A DNA stretch of 22,615 bases from Synergistaceae bacterium (lineage in GTDB: Bacteria; Synergistota; Synergistia; Synergistales; Aminobacteriaceae), in the NCBI GenBank assembly GCA_031273365.1, contig JAISSA010000293.1, positions 1 through 22,615 of the forward strand, written 5' to 3'. How positions within the stretch are numbered: position 1 is the first letter of the stretch; each line of letters opens with the position of its first letter. The notes under the pieces are model-generated. The model ran no database searches. It saw only the letters and a program-made list of their open reading frames with translations, and was not told the origin of the DNA. A program made the position numbers and the translations under genes. This document shows, piece after piece, positions 7,613 to 15,623 of the stretch.

Positions 7613-7655
7613 CCCGTTCAAACTCATAAGGGGACGTGTTCTTACGTTCGCTGGA
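7613..7655 (+). repeat. Family-2 repeat, copy C (left end only)
   Basis: CCCGTTCAAACTC followed by GGGGACGTGTTCTTACGTTCGCT matches the left part of copies A and B. The right end is not found before the next gene, so this is a truncated copy. Confidence 0.5.
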
Positions 7656-7714
7656 CACAGGGGGACGGTTTCGTAGAACGCAACGGGAAGCACAGGAAGG
7701 ATGAAAGCTGAAGA

Positions 7715-8614
7715 ATGTTGTCTTTCGCTCCACTGACTCTCGCCGATCGGGAGCGCTATTTCGCTTTTTACGCTGAAACTCCGGAGAAATGCTCAGAGTA
7801 CTCTTTCTTTGCTCTCTGGGGATGGAATGAATCCGAGCCCATCGAGCTGGCCTGGTCCTCCGGCCTTTGCTGGATACGCAGCCACGGACATCGGGAGGGG
7901 CTGCTCGCGCCGGTCGGCAACTGGGACGCCGTCGACTGGGAGGACGCCTTCGAGCAATGCGTGGGTCCCGGAGGAGCTCTCCTCGACGTTCCCGAGTCCC
8001 TCGTCGATCGGTTCCCCGAAAAACTGAAGAGGCGGCTTCGCCTGGAGGAACTGCGGGACGAGTGGGAGTACGTCCACATCGCGGAGGCGCTGAGGACCCT
8101 GAAGGGTCGAAAATACGATCATAAACGCACCCACGTCCGGTCCTTCGTCGACCATTATCGCTGGGAGTACGTTCCCCTGCTGCCGCAGGACTTTCCCGAG
8201 CTTCTGGCGTTCCAGACCGAGTGGTGCGCCCGCCGCAACTGCGGAGAAAACCCGCTGCTCTGCGCGGAGGACCAGGCGATTCGCCGGGCCCTGGAGACCT
8301 GGAACGAGCTTCCCCTGACGGGCGCGATCCTGCGGGTGGATGGACGCGCCGTCGCCTACACGATCGCGGAGGAGCTGGCCCCCGATACGATCGACATTCG
8401 GTTCGAAAAGGCCGACAGCGAGCACGCCGGCGTCTACCAGGCCCTGAACCGCCTGTTTCTGGAGCGTCAGGGACAGGCATACCAGTGGGTCAACCGCGAG
8501 GAGGATATGGGCAGCCCCGGCCTTCGCGACGCCAAGATGTCCTACCATCCCGACCGGTTCGTCAAAAAGTTCGAGGTCACCTTCACCGAAAAATTAACGG
8601 GGTCAGGGGACTAA
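7715..8614 (+). CDS. DUF2156 / phosphatidylglycerol lysyltransferase C-terminal-like protein
   Basis: 299 aa cytosolic protein of the DUF2156 family (LPG synthase C-terminal domain, a GNAT-like fold). Family marks are KGRKYDHKRTHVRSF (residues 130-144) and NREEDMGSPGLR followed by AKMSYHP (260-279). Stand-alone members without the MprF membrane part are common and their reaction is mostly unknown; aminoacyl or acyl transfer is a reasonable guess only. The ATG at 7715 is preceded by AGGAAGG at a rather long distance. The last eight residues (EKLTGSGD) and the TAA stop are encoded by an inserted family-1 repeat, so the original C-terminus was probably different. Convergent with the methyltransferase gene. 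Confidence 0.85.
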   Translation: MLSFAPLTLADRERYFAFYAETPEKCSEYSFFALWGWNESEPIELAWSSGLCWIRSHGHREGLLAPVGNWDAVDWEDAFEQCVGPGGALLDVPESLVDRFPEKLKRRLRLEELRDEWEYVHIAEALRTLKGRKYDHKRTHVRSFVDHYRWEYVPLLPQDFPELLAFQTEWCARRNCGENPLLCAEDQAIRRALETWNELPLTGAILRVDGRAVAYTIAEELAPDTIDIRFEKADSEHAGVYQALNRLFLERQGQAYQWVNREEDMGSPGLRDAKMSYHPDRFVKKFEVTFTEKLTGSGD

Positions 8615-8660
8615 GTCCCCTGCGGGGTTTTTGCCGGGGGGCAGAGCCCCGCGGTTCTTA
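8586..8660 (+). repeat. Family-1 double-hairpin repeat, copy B, overlapping a gene end
   Basis: GAAAAATTAACGGGGT, then the hairpin CAGGGGACTAAGTCCCCTG (8604-8622) and a second hairpin GGGGCAGAGCCCC (8638-8650), ending GCGGTTCTT. The stop codon of the upstream gene (8612-8614) sits at the tip of the first hairpin. It lies between two convergent genes. Confidence 0.85.
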
Positions 8661-8690
8661 TCTTAATACGTAACTGACAAACGTGGCCGC

Positions 8691-9677
8691 TTAACGGCCT
8701 TGATTCAGGCCCGAACAGGCGACGAGTTTTTTCGCGATCGCGCTCACCAGCGGGACGACGACGGAGTTGCCGAACTGTTTGTACGCCTGCGTATCGGACA
8801 CGGGTATTTTGAACGAGTCTCGGTATCCCTGGAGCCGGGCGCACTCGCGGGGGGTGAGTCTGCGCGGGTTGCCGCCTGCGCGCGGAATCAGTATCTCGGA
8901 GCCGTCCTTGTAGTATCGTGCGCTGAGCGTTCGGGCAATCCCGTCGGGGTCCGCCAGACCGTAGCCGAAGCCGTTTCCCCGGCTTCGATGTTTCAGGGCG
9001 TATGCCTGGAGGTATCCCCAGAGCCTGTCCGAGAGCGTGTATTTTTCGTCCACGTCCTCGCTGAGAATGTCGCTTAATTTAGGAGGGGTCAGGGGGGGAA
9101 CCATTTCGAAGTCGAAGGGGACGTCCGGCCCGTATCGTTCGCGGTCGAACCCAGCGATAAAGACCCTTTCCCGGTGCTGAGGGACAAAAATCCGGCCGTC
9201 CAGGACCTCCGAAAACACCGTGTAGTCGAGTTCGTCCAGAGCGCCCGTGATGACGTTCCAGGTTCGTCCCCCGTCGTGGCTTCTCAGGTTTTTCACGTTT
9301 TCCAGAAGAAAGGCCCGGGGACGTTTTTTGTTCAGGATGCGGACCACGTCGAAAAAAAGCGTCCCCTGCGCCGCGTCGAGGAAACCGTGTACCCTGCCGA
9401 GACTGTTTTTTTTGGAGACGCCGGCGATCGAAAAAGGCTGGCAGGGAAAGCCCGCGACGAGAACGTCGTGATCGGGCAGTTCGTTTTCGTCGATTTGCGT
9501 TATGTCCCCGCGGGGGACGGTCCCGAAGTTCTCGAAATACGTCTTTTGGCAATATCGGTCCCACTCGCTGGAAAATACGCACTGGCCGCCCTGTTCTTCG
9601 AAGGCCAGGCGCATTCCGCCGATGCCCGCGAAAAGGTCCGTAAAACGAAATCGACGCCCGGTTCTCCCTCGGGTCAT
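8691..9677 (-). CDS. dcm: DNA (cytosine-5-)-methyltransferase, Dcm-like, orphan
   Basis: Transfers a methyl group from S-adenosylmethionine to cytosine C5 in a specific DNA site. 328 aa with all core motifs in order: FTDLFAGIGGMRLAF (motif I, 12-26), GFPCQPFSIAG with catalytic Cys79 (IV), ENV at 126-128 (VI), QHRERVFIAGF at 167-177 (VIII), RRLTPRECARLQGY (IX) and KQFGNSVVVPLV (X). The target-recognition segment contains GNGFGYGL and ARTLSARYYKDGSEILI, closely resembling the E. coli Dcm/EcoRII type, so CCWGG is a plausible site (inference). The start ATG at 9677 has only a weak ribosome site. No restriction enzyme or vsr gene adjoins it. It follows the HAD gene on the same strand by 70 bp. Confidence 0.93.
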   Translation of the reverse strand: MTRGRTGRRFRFTDLFAGIGGMRLAFEEQGGQCVFSSEWDRYCQKTYFENFGTVPRGDITQIDENELPDHDVLVAGFPCQPFSIAGVSKKNSLGRVHGFLDAAQGTLFFDVVRILNKKRPRAFLLENVKNLRSHDGGRTWNVITGALDELDYTVFSEVLDGRIFVPQHRERVFIAGFDRERYGPDVPFDFEMVPPLTPPKLSDILSEDVDEKYTLSDRLWGYLQAYALKHRSRGNGFGYGLADPDGIARTLSARYYKDGSEILIPRAGGNPRRLTPRECARLQGYRDSFKIPVSDTQAYKQFGNSVVVPLVSAIAKKLVACSGLNQGR

Positions 9678-9747
9678 GCCGTCGCTCTCTCAGGCTTATC
9701 CCGCGCTGCATCCCGTCGAATCGGCTTCGATACGAAACGCGGCCCGT

Positions 9748-10440
9748 TCACGGCAGTTCTCCTGACTGCAATTCTCCTGATTCACGCAAGCTCTCTATCA
9801 GGGGGATCACGTCGTGAAGGGCGTCGAGCTTTCGAAAGAAGAGCTTTTCCATCTCCGGGGTGGGGGGCAGAAGGTCCGGGATCATCACGGAGCGGATTCC
9901 CGCGCGGTGCGCCGCCAGAATGCCGTTGTACGAATCCTCCAGCACGAGGCACGCCCCGGCCGGAACGTCCAGCTTCGAGCGCGCCAGAAGGAAGATGTCC
10001 GGCGCGGGCTTCCCCTCCTTCGCCATGTCGCCGCAGACGACGACGTCGAACCTGTGCTCCAGATGCGCGTGCTCCAGATAAACGCGCACGATGCGCTCCT
10101 CGGTGGACGAGGCGAGCGCCGTCTTCAGCCCCTTTTCCCGCAGAAAGGCCAGGAGCTCCCGCAGGCCGCTCTTCACGGGCGTCCCGTTTTTCTCGATGTA
10201 CGCGAAGACCCACGCGATGCGGTCCTTCCGGATGCGGTCGAAGTCGAACACCTCCCCAAACTGTTCGAGCATCAGCGCTTTCGTGGTCGTCACGTTGGCG
10301 CCGATGTGCTTCCTGACGTGCGCCTCCGTGATCTCGAACCCGTGCAGCTTCCCCGCCTCGATCCAGCCCCTCATGTTGAGCGCCTCGGTGTCGAACATCA
10401 ACCCGTCCATATCGAACAATACCGCCCTGACCTCTGCCAA
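9748..10440 (-). CDS. HAD-superfamily hydrolase, beta-phosphoglucomutase-like
   Basis: Haloacid dehalogenase-type phosphatase or phosphomutase, 230 aa. Motif I is FDMDGLMFDTE (Asp10 nucleophile and Asp12), motif II ALASST (Ser111), motif III KEGKPAPD (Lys144), motif IV LEDSYNGI (Glu168-Asp169). The helical cap between motifs I and II places it with the beta-phosphoglucomutase/DOG-phosphatase subgroup; substrate unknown. The start is a TTG at 10440 with GGAG about 10 nt upstream; no ATG precedes motif I. The 3' end carries a 15-bp tandem duplication (9751-9780) giving the tail SGELQSGELP. It may be co-transcribed with the methyltransferase gene downstream. Confidence 0.9.
   Translation of the reverse strand: MAEVRAVLFDMDGLMFDTEALNMRGWIEAGKLHGFEITEAHVRKHIGANVTTTKALMLEQFGEVFDFDRIRKDRIAWVFAYIEKNGTPVKSGLRELLAFLREKGLKTALASSTEERIVRVYLEHAHLEHRFDVVVCGDMAKEGKPAPDIFLLARSKLDVPAGACLVLEDSYNGILAAHRAGIRSVMIPDLLPPTPEMEKLFFRKLDALHDVIPLIESLRESGELQSGELP
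9751..9780 (-). repeat. 15-bp tandem duplication in the HAD gene 3' end
   Basis: On the minus strand TCAGGAGAATTGCAG is followed directly by TCAGGAGAACTGCCG (two mismatches), encoding SGELQ then SGELP before the stop. It lies outside the catalytic core and is probably neutral. Confidence 0.7.
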
Positions 10441-10456
10441 ATTCCCGTCACTCCGT

Positions 10457-10495
10457 TCAAATATTCATATCAAATATTCATATCAAACATTCATA
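10457..10495 (-). repeat. Three 13-bp tandem repeats upstream of the HAD gene
   Basis: TCAAATATTCATA occurs at 10457-10469 and 10470-10482, then TCAAACATTCATA at 10483-10495. They end immediately before the GAACGGAG that includes the HAD ribosome site, so they probably lie in its promoter or leader. Confidence 0.8.
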
Positions 10496-10713
10496 TTAAA
10501 GACTCGTAAAATACGCGTAAACATTCTTTGTCGCAGTATATACTACTTTTCACTGCTGGTCGAGAGAGGCCCAAACCAGAAAGGTTTTCCGCTTAAAAGT
10601 CACTGGACTGACGGTAGCGTTTGAGCCTACAAAAGGGTAAAATTTTAGAAAGGTAAAGAACATTTGGTTTGGTAAAAAATATTTGCCCTCTGTCCGGATG
10701 AAACTGCAAAACG

Positions 10714-10756
10714 TGGTATTATTTCCGCAGGATTACTTGTGCCTGACGCTCGCGTC
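10714..10756 (+). promoter_or_regulatory. Candidate FIST1 promoter (extended -10) and leader dyad
   Basis: TGGTATTAT at 10714-10722 is an extended -10 (TGnTATTAT) with no clear -35. Downstream, GACGC and GCGTC (10745-10756) form a dyad with a 2-nt centre, between the presumed transcript start and the AGGAGGGGG ribosome site at 10771. An operator or leader structure is possible. Confidence 0.45.
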
Positions 10757-10786
10757 GCGTAAAAAATTTGAGGAGGGGGTTTGCCG

Positions 10787-11941
10787 GTGATTAAAATGCA
10801 AACTGCGAGTACCACGGAAATCGACGACATTGACGACGCGCTCGGCGAGATACTTGGACAGCTCGATCTGGACGGATTGGGCAGGAGTTCGGCCGGCATC
10901 CTGTTCAGTTGTTATGAATTCATCGAAACGGGGGTTGTCGGCGCCCTCTGCGAGCGCCTCCCTTTCGACGTTATCGGCATGACCACCATAGCCAGCGCGT
11001 CCGGAGGCGATTCCGGCATGTACAGGCTCTGCCTGGCGGTTTTGACGAGCGACGTCGTCTCGTTCGAGGCCTCGGTGACGCCTCCGCTTTCCGTCGATAA
11101 TTACGACGGTGAAATCAGGGCGGCGTATCGGCGCGCGCGCGAGAAACTGCCCGGGACGCCGTCGTTTATCATCTCCTTCTTTCCGTTCTCGGAAGAGATA
11201 AGCGGCGCGGACATCATGAAGAGTTTCAACGGAACCTGCGGGGACGTCCCGATCTGGGGCAGCGTGGCGAGCGGCATGGACATGACTTACGAGCATTGCA
11301 GGACTCTCTGGAGTGCGGGCGTCGACAGGACGGTTCTTGCCATGCTGCTGATTCACGGTCCCATCGAACCGGAGTTCATCGTAACCTCCATCCCCGGGAG
11401 GAATATACGCGACAGCAGCGCCATCATCACGGAATCGGAGGGCTGCGTCATAAAGAAAGTCAACGGCATGAGGTTCGACAAGTACCTCGAGAGCGTCGGG
11501 TTTGTCGTTCGCAACATCAGGGACTCCACAACGGTCCCGCTGATGATCAGTTACGGCGACGGCGCGAAGCCGGTTGCGGTTGGAATATACTACATACGCG
11601 ACGACGGCTCGGCCCTGTGCGGCGGAGAAACGCCGCAGGATTCGGTGCTTGTCCTCGGCCGGATCGATCGCGACGGCGTCATCGAAACGGCGCGCGAGAG
11701 CATGGAGCTCGCGATGGCTTACGGGAAAAAAAACGGGATGCTCCTGCTCCCGTGCGTCACGCGGTACATCATGCTGGCGCCGCGGCACGAAGAGGAGATG
11801 CAGCTGATTTTGGAGGCTGTTGCCGGCAAAATCCCTTATATGATGGGATATTCCGGCGGAGAAGTATGCCCGATGCGGGGTGCGGACGGCAAATACCACA
11901 ATCATTATCATAACTATACATTTTCCGCCTGCGTGTTTTGA
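10787..11941 (+). CDS. FIST-domain signal sensor protein (FIST1), NosP-like context
   Basis: 384 aa, soluble, with FIST_N (about 1-220) and FIST_C (about 230-380) domains. FIST proteins are ligand-sensing modules; the best known, NosP, binds haem and nitric oxide and controls a co-encoded histidine kinase. Typical FIST_C parts are visible: CVTRY (323-327), YSGGEVCPM (355-363) and HNYTF near the end. The GTG at 10787 is chosen over a TTG at 10781 because AGGAGGGGG ends 7 nt before it and because MIK..TAST-EIDDID then aligns with the start of the paralogue FIST2 (MIRALTAYTGEIDDV). It lies 27 nt upstream of HK1, surely the same operon. Whether it binds haem, NO or another ligand is not shown by the sequence. 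Confidence 0.88.
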   Translation: MIKMQTASTTEIDDIDDALGEILGQLDLDGLGRSSAGILFSCYEFIETGVVGALCERLPFDVIGMTTIASASGGDSGMYRLCLAVLTSDVVSFEASVTPPLSVDNYDGEIRAAYRRAREKLPGTPSFIISFFPFSEEISGADIMKSFNGTCGDVPIWGSVASGMDMTYEHCRTLWSAGVDRTVLAMLLIHGPIEPEFIVTSIPGRNIRDSSAIITESEGCVIKKVNGMRFDKYLESVGFVVRNIRDSTTVPLMISYGDGAKPVAVGIYYIRDDGSALCGGETPQDSVLVLGRIDRDGVIETARESMELAMAYGKKNGMLLLPCVTRYIMLAPRHEEEMQLILEAVAGKIPYMMGYSGGEVCPMRGADGKYHNHYHNYTFSACVF

Positions 11942-11968
11942 CGGCGGGATAACGGGAGATGTCGGGTC

Positions 11969-14566
11969 TTGCTGGACGGGGAAAAGACTCCTGAAAGCGT
12001 CCGGGATCAGGGGAGCGGGGCCTGTTCGGCCCTGAGCGCCTGTCTGGACAAAGCCGGACACATGGAGTCTGAACGATTACGGGCTCCTGAATCGATGGAA
12101 AAGGACGAGCTTGTTGAGCTGGCTCATGACCTGTTCTCGCAGGTGGAACAGTTGAGGGCGCAAATCGCCGAGCTGACGAAGAGCGACAAAAAGAACCGAC
12201 GCGAGATTATCCACCTTCAGAAAGCGGTTGAAAACGAGAGAGCGATAGCGGACGCCAGGGCCAATCATGAGCTCGCGCGCTCACTGGCGCAGAGGGAGCG
12301 GGATAAGTACTTTAAATTGCTGATGGCAAGCAGCCCCAATCCAATTCTCTTTCTGGATGTCAACGGGAGGATCGCGTACTGCGCGGATGTTTTCCTGAAG
12401 AAAGCGCATTTCTCCGACCTCACGAAGGTGAGGGGAAGAACGCTCGAGGAGGTTTTTCACAGTTTCGCGGATCGGGAATGGGTTGACGCCATGACCGGGT
12501 TTCTGCAGGAAGCCATTGACTCCAATATGATGCATATACACGAAACCGGCCTCGATATCGGGCGGGCTGGTGAACTGCGCAAATACATCATCCATTTTGC
12601 CCCCATGACGAACGAGGACGGCGAACACGAGGGAATGCTGCTGCTCTTCAACGACGTGACGGACATCGAGCGGGCCCGGGAGGAAGCGGAGCGCGCGAAC
12701 GTGGCGAAATCGACGTTTCTGGCGAACATGTCTCACGAAATCCGCACGCCCATGAACGCCATCATAGGAATGAGCGAACTTGCGCAAAGGGATTACGGCA
12801 AACCCCAGGCTCTGGAATACATATCCGTGGTCAGGCAGGCCGGGGCGGATCTGCTGTCGATCATCAACGACATTCTCGATTTGTCAAAGATAGAGTCCGG
12901 CAAGCTGCTCATAAGCGAATCGCCGTATCACGCCTCCTCGCTCTTCAACGACGTGCTGTCGATCATCAACGTTCGCCTGAGCGAAAAATCGCTCGCGCTG
13001 TTCGTCGAGATCGACCAGAATATACCCTGCGGGATGACGGGCGACGAGGTGAGGATTCGTCAAATCCTGCTGAATCTTCTGTCGAACGCCGTAAAATACA
13101 CGCACAGGGGCTTTATAAAATTCAGGGCGCACAGCGAGCGTTTGGCCGACGACGAGGTAAAGCTGATCTTTACGGTCGAGGACAGCGGAATCGGGATCAG
13201 GCGGGAGTATATCGACACCCTCTTCGACGAATTCGTCCGTCTGGATCAGACGAGCAACAGACATATCGAGGGGACCGGGCTTGGGCTCTCGATATCGCGC
13301 AGCCTCTGCCGGGCGATGGGCGGAGATATAACGGTCGAGAGCGAATATGGGAAGGGTTCGGTTTTCACGGCGGCGATAATCCAGAAAGTTATCGACTGGT
13401 CCGGCATAGACGCGTTCGATGAGGGGCGCGGGAATGAATCCGAGTCGCTCACGATGTTTCTGGCGCCCGGCCTTCGTGCTCTCGTCGTGGACGATATCGC
13501 GACCAACCTGACGATTGCAAGGGGGCTTCTGTCTCCGTACAGGATGGAGATAACCGTGTGCCTGAGCGGCCAGGATGCCGTCAGCGAGGCTCAGGGAAAG
13601 GATTTCGACCTGCTCTTCATCGATCACATGATGCCCGGGATGGATGGAATAGAGACCGTGCGGGCAATACGCGCGCTGGGCGGGCGGTATGAGAAAGTTC
13701 CCGTCATAGCCCTCACGGCCAACGCCATCATCGGAATGAAGGAGATGTTTCTGGAAAATGGCTTCGACGATTTTATCTCCAAGCCGATAGTCGTCTCTAA
13801 ATTGCATGAAGTCATGGAACGCTGGGTCCCTGCAGAAAAACGCGTCGACGTGAAAAGCCCCGGCGCGGAAATTCACGCGGCGGACGCCTTGCCGAACGCG
13901 GGGGCTTTCCCGGAACCGGGAAGTCGCGCGGGGTCGTCCGTTTCGGAGCCCGTCGTTCCGCCCGGCTTGCAGGACCTGAAAAAAATGCTGGACGATGCCG
14001 GCGTCAGGGGGATCAACCTGGAAAACATCGCGAGCCAGTTCAACGGCGACGCCGCGCTGTTTCTCGAGGTGCTCCGCTCTTATGCCATGCACACGCCGCC
14101 GGTCCTGGATACCCTGAGAACCCCGACGGCCGGGTCGCTGCGGGACTATGCGATTGCCGTGCACGGCGTCAGGGGCAGCAGCTGCGGAATCTGCGCCGAC
14201 GCGCTTGGAGGGCTTGCGGCGGAACTGGAGATGGCCGCGAAAGAGGGTAATTTGAAGCTTGTTCTCGCAAAAAACGGAACCTTCCTTTCCGCGGCCGAAA
14301 AGCTGCTGGACGGCATCGCGACGATGCTGAAAGGCCATGACAGGGGAAAGGAGGGAACCCTGACGGCCCCGGACAGGGGGGCTCTTGCGGAAATCATGCA
14401 AGCCTGTGTAAAATACAACTTCACAGCGATGGAAAAAGCCCTGTCCACATTGGAACGGTACGCCTACGAAAACGGAGCGGAGCTGGTGACCTGGCTGCGG
14501 GACCAGTTGGACAACCTGGAATATGACGCGATCAGGGAACGGCTGGAGCGCGAGCTGCGCGACTGA
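11969..14566 (+). CDS. Hybrid sensor histidine kinase with PAS, REC and Hpt domains (HK1)
   Basis: Cytoplasmic multi-domain kinase, 865 aa from the TTG at 11969. Order: coiled coil (about 45-110), PAS (about 115-235), HisKA with His256 in MSHEIRTPMNAIIGM, HATPase with N-box Asn373, G1 box DSGIGI (405-410) and GTGLGL (435-440), receiver domain with VVDD (506-509), phosphoacceptor Asp552 in FIDHMMPGMDG and Lys605, a Pro/Ser-rich linker, then an Hpt domain with His732 in AVHGVRGSS. A full His-Asp-His relay is therefore in one chain; the final receiver is not in the window. No membrane segments, so FIST1 is probably its sensor partner. The start is uncertain: GGGAG supports the TTG, but ATGs at 12062 and 12095 remain possible and would leave all domains intact. 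Confidence 0.9.
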   Translation: MLDGEKTPESVRDQGSGACSALSACLDKAGHMESERLRAPESMEKDELVELAHDLFSQVEQLRAQIAELTKSDKKNRREIIHLQKAVENERAIADARANHELARSLAQRERDKYFKLLMASSPNPILFLDVNGRIAYCADVFLKKAHFSDLTKVRGRTLEEVFHSFADREWVDAMTGFLQEAIDSNMMHIHETGLDIGRAGELRKYIIHFAPMTNEDGEHEGMLLLFNDVTDIERAREEAERANVAKSTFLANMSHEIRTPMNAIIGMSELAQRDYGKPQALEYISVVRQAGADLLSIINDILDLSKIESGKLLISESPYHASSLFNDVLSIINVRLSEKSLALFVEIDQNIPCGMTGDEVRIRQILLNLLSNAVKYTHRGFIKFRAHSERLADDEVKLIFTVEDSGIGIRREYIDTLFDEFVRLDQTSNRHIEGTGLGLSISRSLCRAMGGDITVESEYGKGSVFTAAIIQKVIDWSGIDAFDEGRGNESESLTMFLAPGLRALVVDDIATNLTIARGLLSPYRMEITVCLSGQDAVSEAQGKDFDLLFIDHMMPGMDGIETVRAIRALGGRYEKVPVIALTANAIIGMKEMFLENGFDDFISKPIVVSKLHEVMERWVPAEKRVDVKSPGAEIHAADALPNAGAFPEPGSRAGSSVSEPVVPPGLQDLKKMLDDAGVRGINLENIASQFNGDAALFLEVLRSYAMHTPPVLDTLRTPTAGSLRDYAIAVHGVRGSSCGICADALGGLAAELEMAAKEGNLKLVLAKNGTFLSAAEKLLDGIATMLKGHDRGKEGTLTAPDRGALAEIMQACVKYNFTAMEKALSTLERYAYENGAELVTWLRDQLDNLEYDAIRERLERELRD

Positions 14567-14713
14567 AAACGCGGCCGATCGCGCAACGGAGCGTATCCCA
14601 TCGACACTGGGGATGTTCACATGGAATTTCCGCAAAACACCTCCGCCGATTCGATTGCGCAGGCTCGAGCGCAAAAGAAAACATAACACAGTAAGTCAGA
14701 GGATGAAAGGGAT

Positions 14714-15349
14714 ATGTTTTTTATAACAAAATGTTCTACATGCGGATATTTATTAATCAGCAAAAAAGCCTTTTGTCCCTCATGTGGCAATTTGATATCT
14801 CATTCCGCAGACCGTTTTCCGGTAAGAACTGCAATGGACATAACCTGTCTTTTGCCCTATTTACCTGCGAAAAGAGTAAAAATAAGAATCAATGAAACGA
14901 AGGAGATCAAATTATTAGATTTAAACGCCAAAAATTATATACAGGAATACTTTGAGCTTATGTTCAAAAGCAGCACTTCGAAATCAGAAAATGAATATTT
15001 AATAAATGAACCATTTATATATAATGTAAAAGAGAACCTCTGGACTTGCAGTCAGGAGGCATATAAATATTGGGAGGAAATATTGAAAGAATTTGAGGAG
15101 ATAAAAATACTTTCGAAGGAATATGAGGAAAAATTCGGAAACAAAGCGTCCGACACATTTTACGAAGTGGTCATACATACGCCTCAAAAAAACGTCAAAG
15201 AGCAGGAAGAGGAAAGGGAGCTGACAGGAAAGCAAAAAGCGAAGCAGGGTTATTTTGACGAAAATCCCGAACAGAAGAAAAAGCTGATTGAAGACTATCT
15301 TTCAGGCAGCATCACCGCCGAGGAATATAACACAAGACGTTTCCAGTAA
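14714..15349 (+). CDS. Zinc-ribbon protein of unknown function
   Basis: 211 aa, not recognised beyond its N-terminal zinc ribbon (Cys7, Cys10, Cys21, Cys24 in KCSTCGYLL and FCPSCGN). The central part is charged and mostly helical in character, with no membrane segment. The C-terminal stretch KKKLIEDYLSGSITAEEYN resembles the short helical SHOCT-type tails found in many small bacterial proteins; that likeness is weak. The ATG at 14714 has AGAGG 11 nt upstream and AAAGGG very close. Codon use is AT-rich, unlike both flanking kinases, suggesting horizontal acquisition. It lies 147 bp after HK1 on the same strand, so it could be read through from that operon, but a functional link is unproven. 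Confidence 0.7.
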   Translation: MFFITKCSTCGYLLISKKAFCPSCGNLISHSADRFPVRTAMDITCLLPYLPAKRVKIRINETKEIKLLDLNAKNYIQEYFELMFKSSTSKSENEYLINEPFIYNVKENLWTCSQEAYKYWEEILKEFEEIKILSKEYEEKFGNKASDTFYEVVIHTPQKNVKEQEEERELTGKQKAKQGYFDENPEQKKKLIEDYLSGSITAEEYNTRRFQ

Positions 15350-15364
15350 CGATTCAGGGGCCGT

Positions 15365-15378
15365 GGGGGTATACCCCC
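15365..15378. repeat. Perfect palindrome centred on GTATAC
   Basis: GGGGGTATACCCCC is self-complementary and is followed by CCTCCGGC. A related hairpin with the same GGGGTATAC...TCCGGC elements lies at 15606-15623. It follows the zinc-ribbon stop but has no T-run, so it is not a standard terminator. Confidence 0.6.
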
Positions 15379-15514
15379 CTCCGGCCCGGTCCCTGTGTTC
15401 AGGTTATGATGTCGAGGACAGTTGCGTAATTTCCGGGAAGCCCTTCGGCCACGGCCTGGCCGGGGCGTCCGCTACGCCTGCGGGTTGAGGCAGGTCGTCA
15501 ACATTCAGGCTCAA

Positions 15515-15568
15515 GGGGGCGGAGCCGCTCGCCCCTGGGGCCTGAAACCCGGCGTCGCACTGAATGAT
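15515..15568 (+). repeat. Family-2 repeat fragment, copy D
   Basis: CTCGCCCCTGGGGC, then CTGAAACCCGGCGTCGCACTGAATG (read as CTGAAACCC, GGCGTCGC, CTGAATG) parallels the interior of copy A at 2550-2602. The inverted ends are not recognisable, so this is a remnant. Confidence 0.4.
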
Positions 15569-15605
15569 TTCCAGCATTCTTCTCCCGCGCCTCCCTCAAC
15601 GCGAC

Positions 15606-15623
15606 GCCGGGGTATACTCCGGC
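15606..15623. repeat. Hairpin GCCGG(G)GTATAC(T)CCGGC
   Basis: Inverted repeat of GCCGG and CCGGC around GTATAC. It shares GGGGTATAC and TCCGGC with the palindrome at 15365-15385, differing mainly by a run of C. Confidence 0.55.

Larger units (their letters stand above)
7402..7714. other. Repeat-filled intergenic region after HU
   Basis: 313 bp without a gene. It contains a family-2 repeat (7416-7547), a terminator-like hairpin (7551-7578), a perfect TATAAT at 7598-7603 that may serve the downstream gene (no good -35 seen), and a partial second family-2 copy (7613-7655). Confidence 0.6.
10441..10786. other. Divergent intergenic region between HAD and FIST1 genes
   Basis: 346 bp without a gene. 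Next to the HAD start it holds three 13-bp tandem repeats (10457-10495). Nearer FIST1 it holds an extended -10 and a small dyad. The middle part is AT-rich with no further recognisable structure. Confidence 0.6.

Noticed and set aside
10457..10495. Tandem repeats as a CRISPR array
   Set aside because: Units are 13 bp with no spacers, and no cas genes are present.
14702..14725. Mini-ORF starting ATG at 14702 before the zinc-ribbon gene
   Set aside because: Only seven codons overlapping the real start; could be a leader peptide but nothing supports it.
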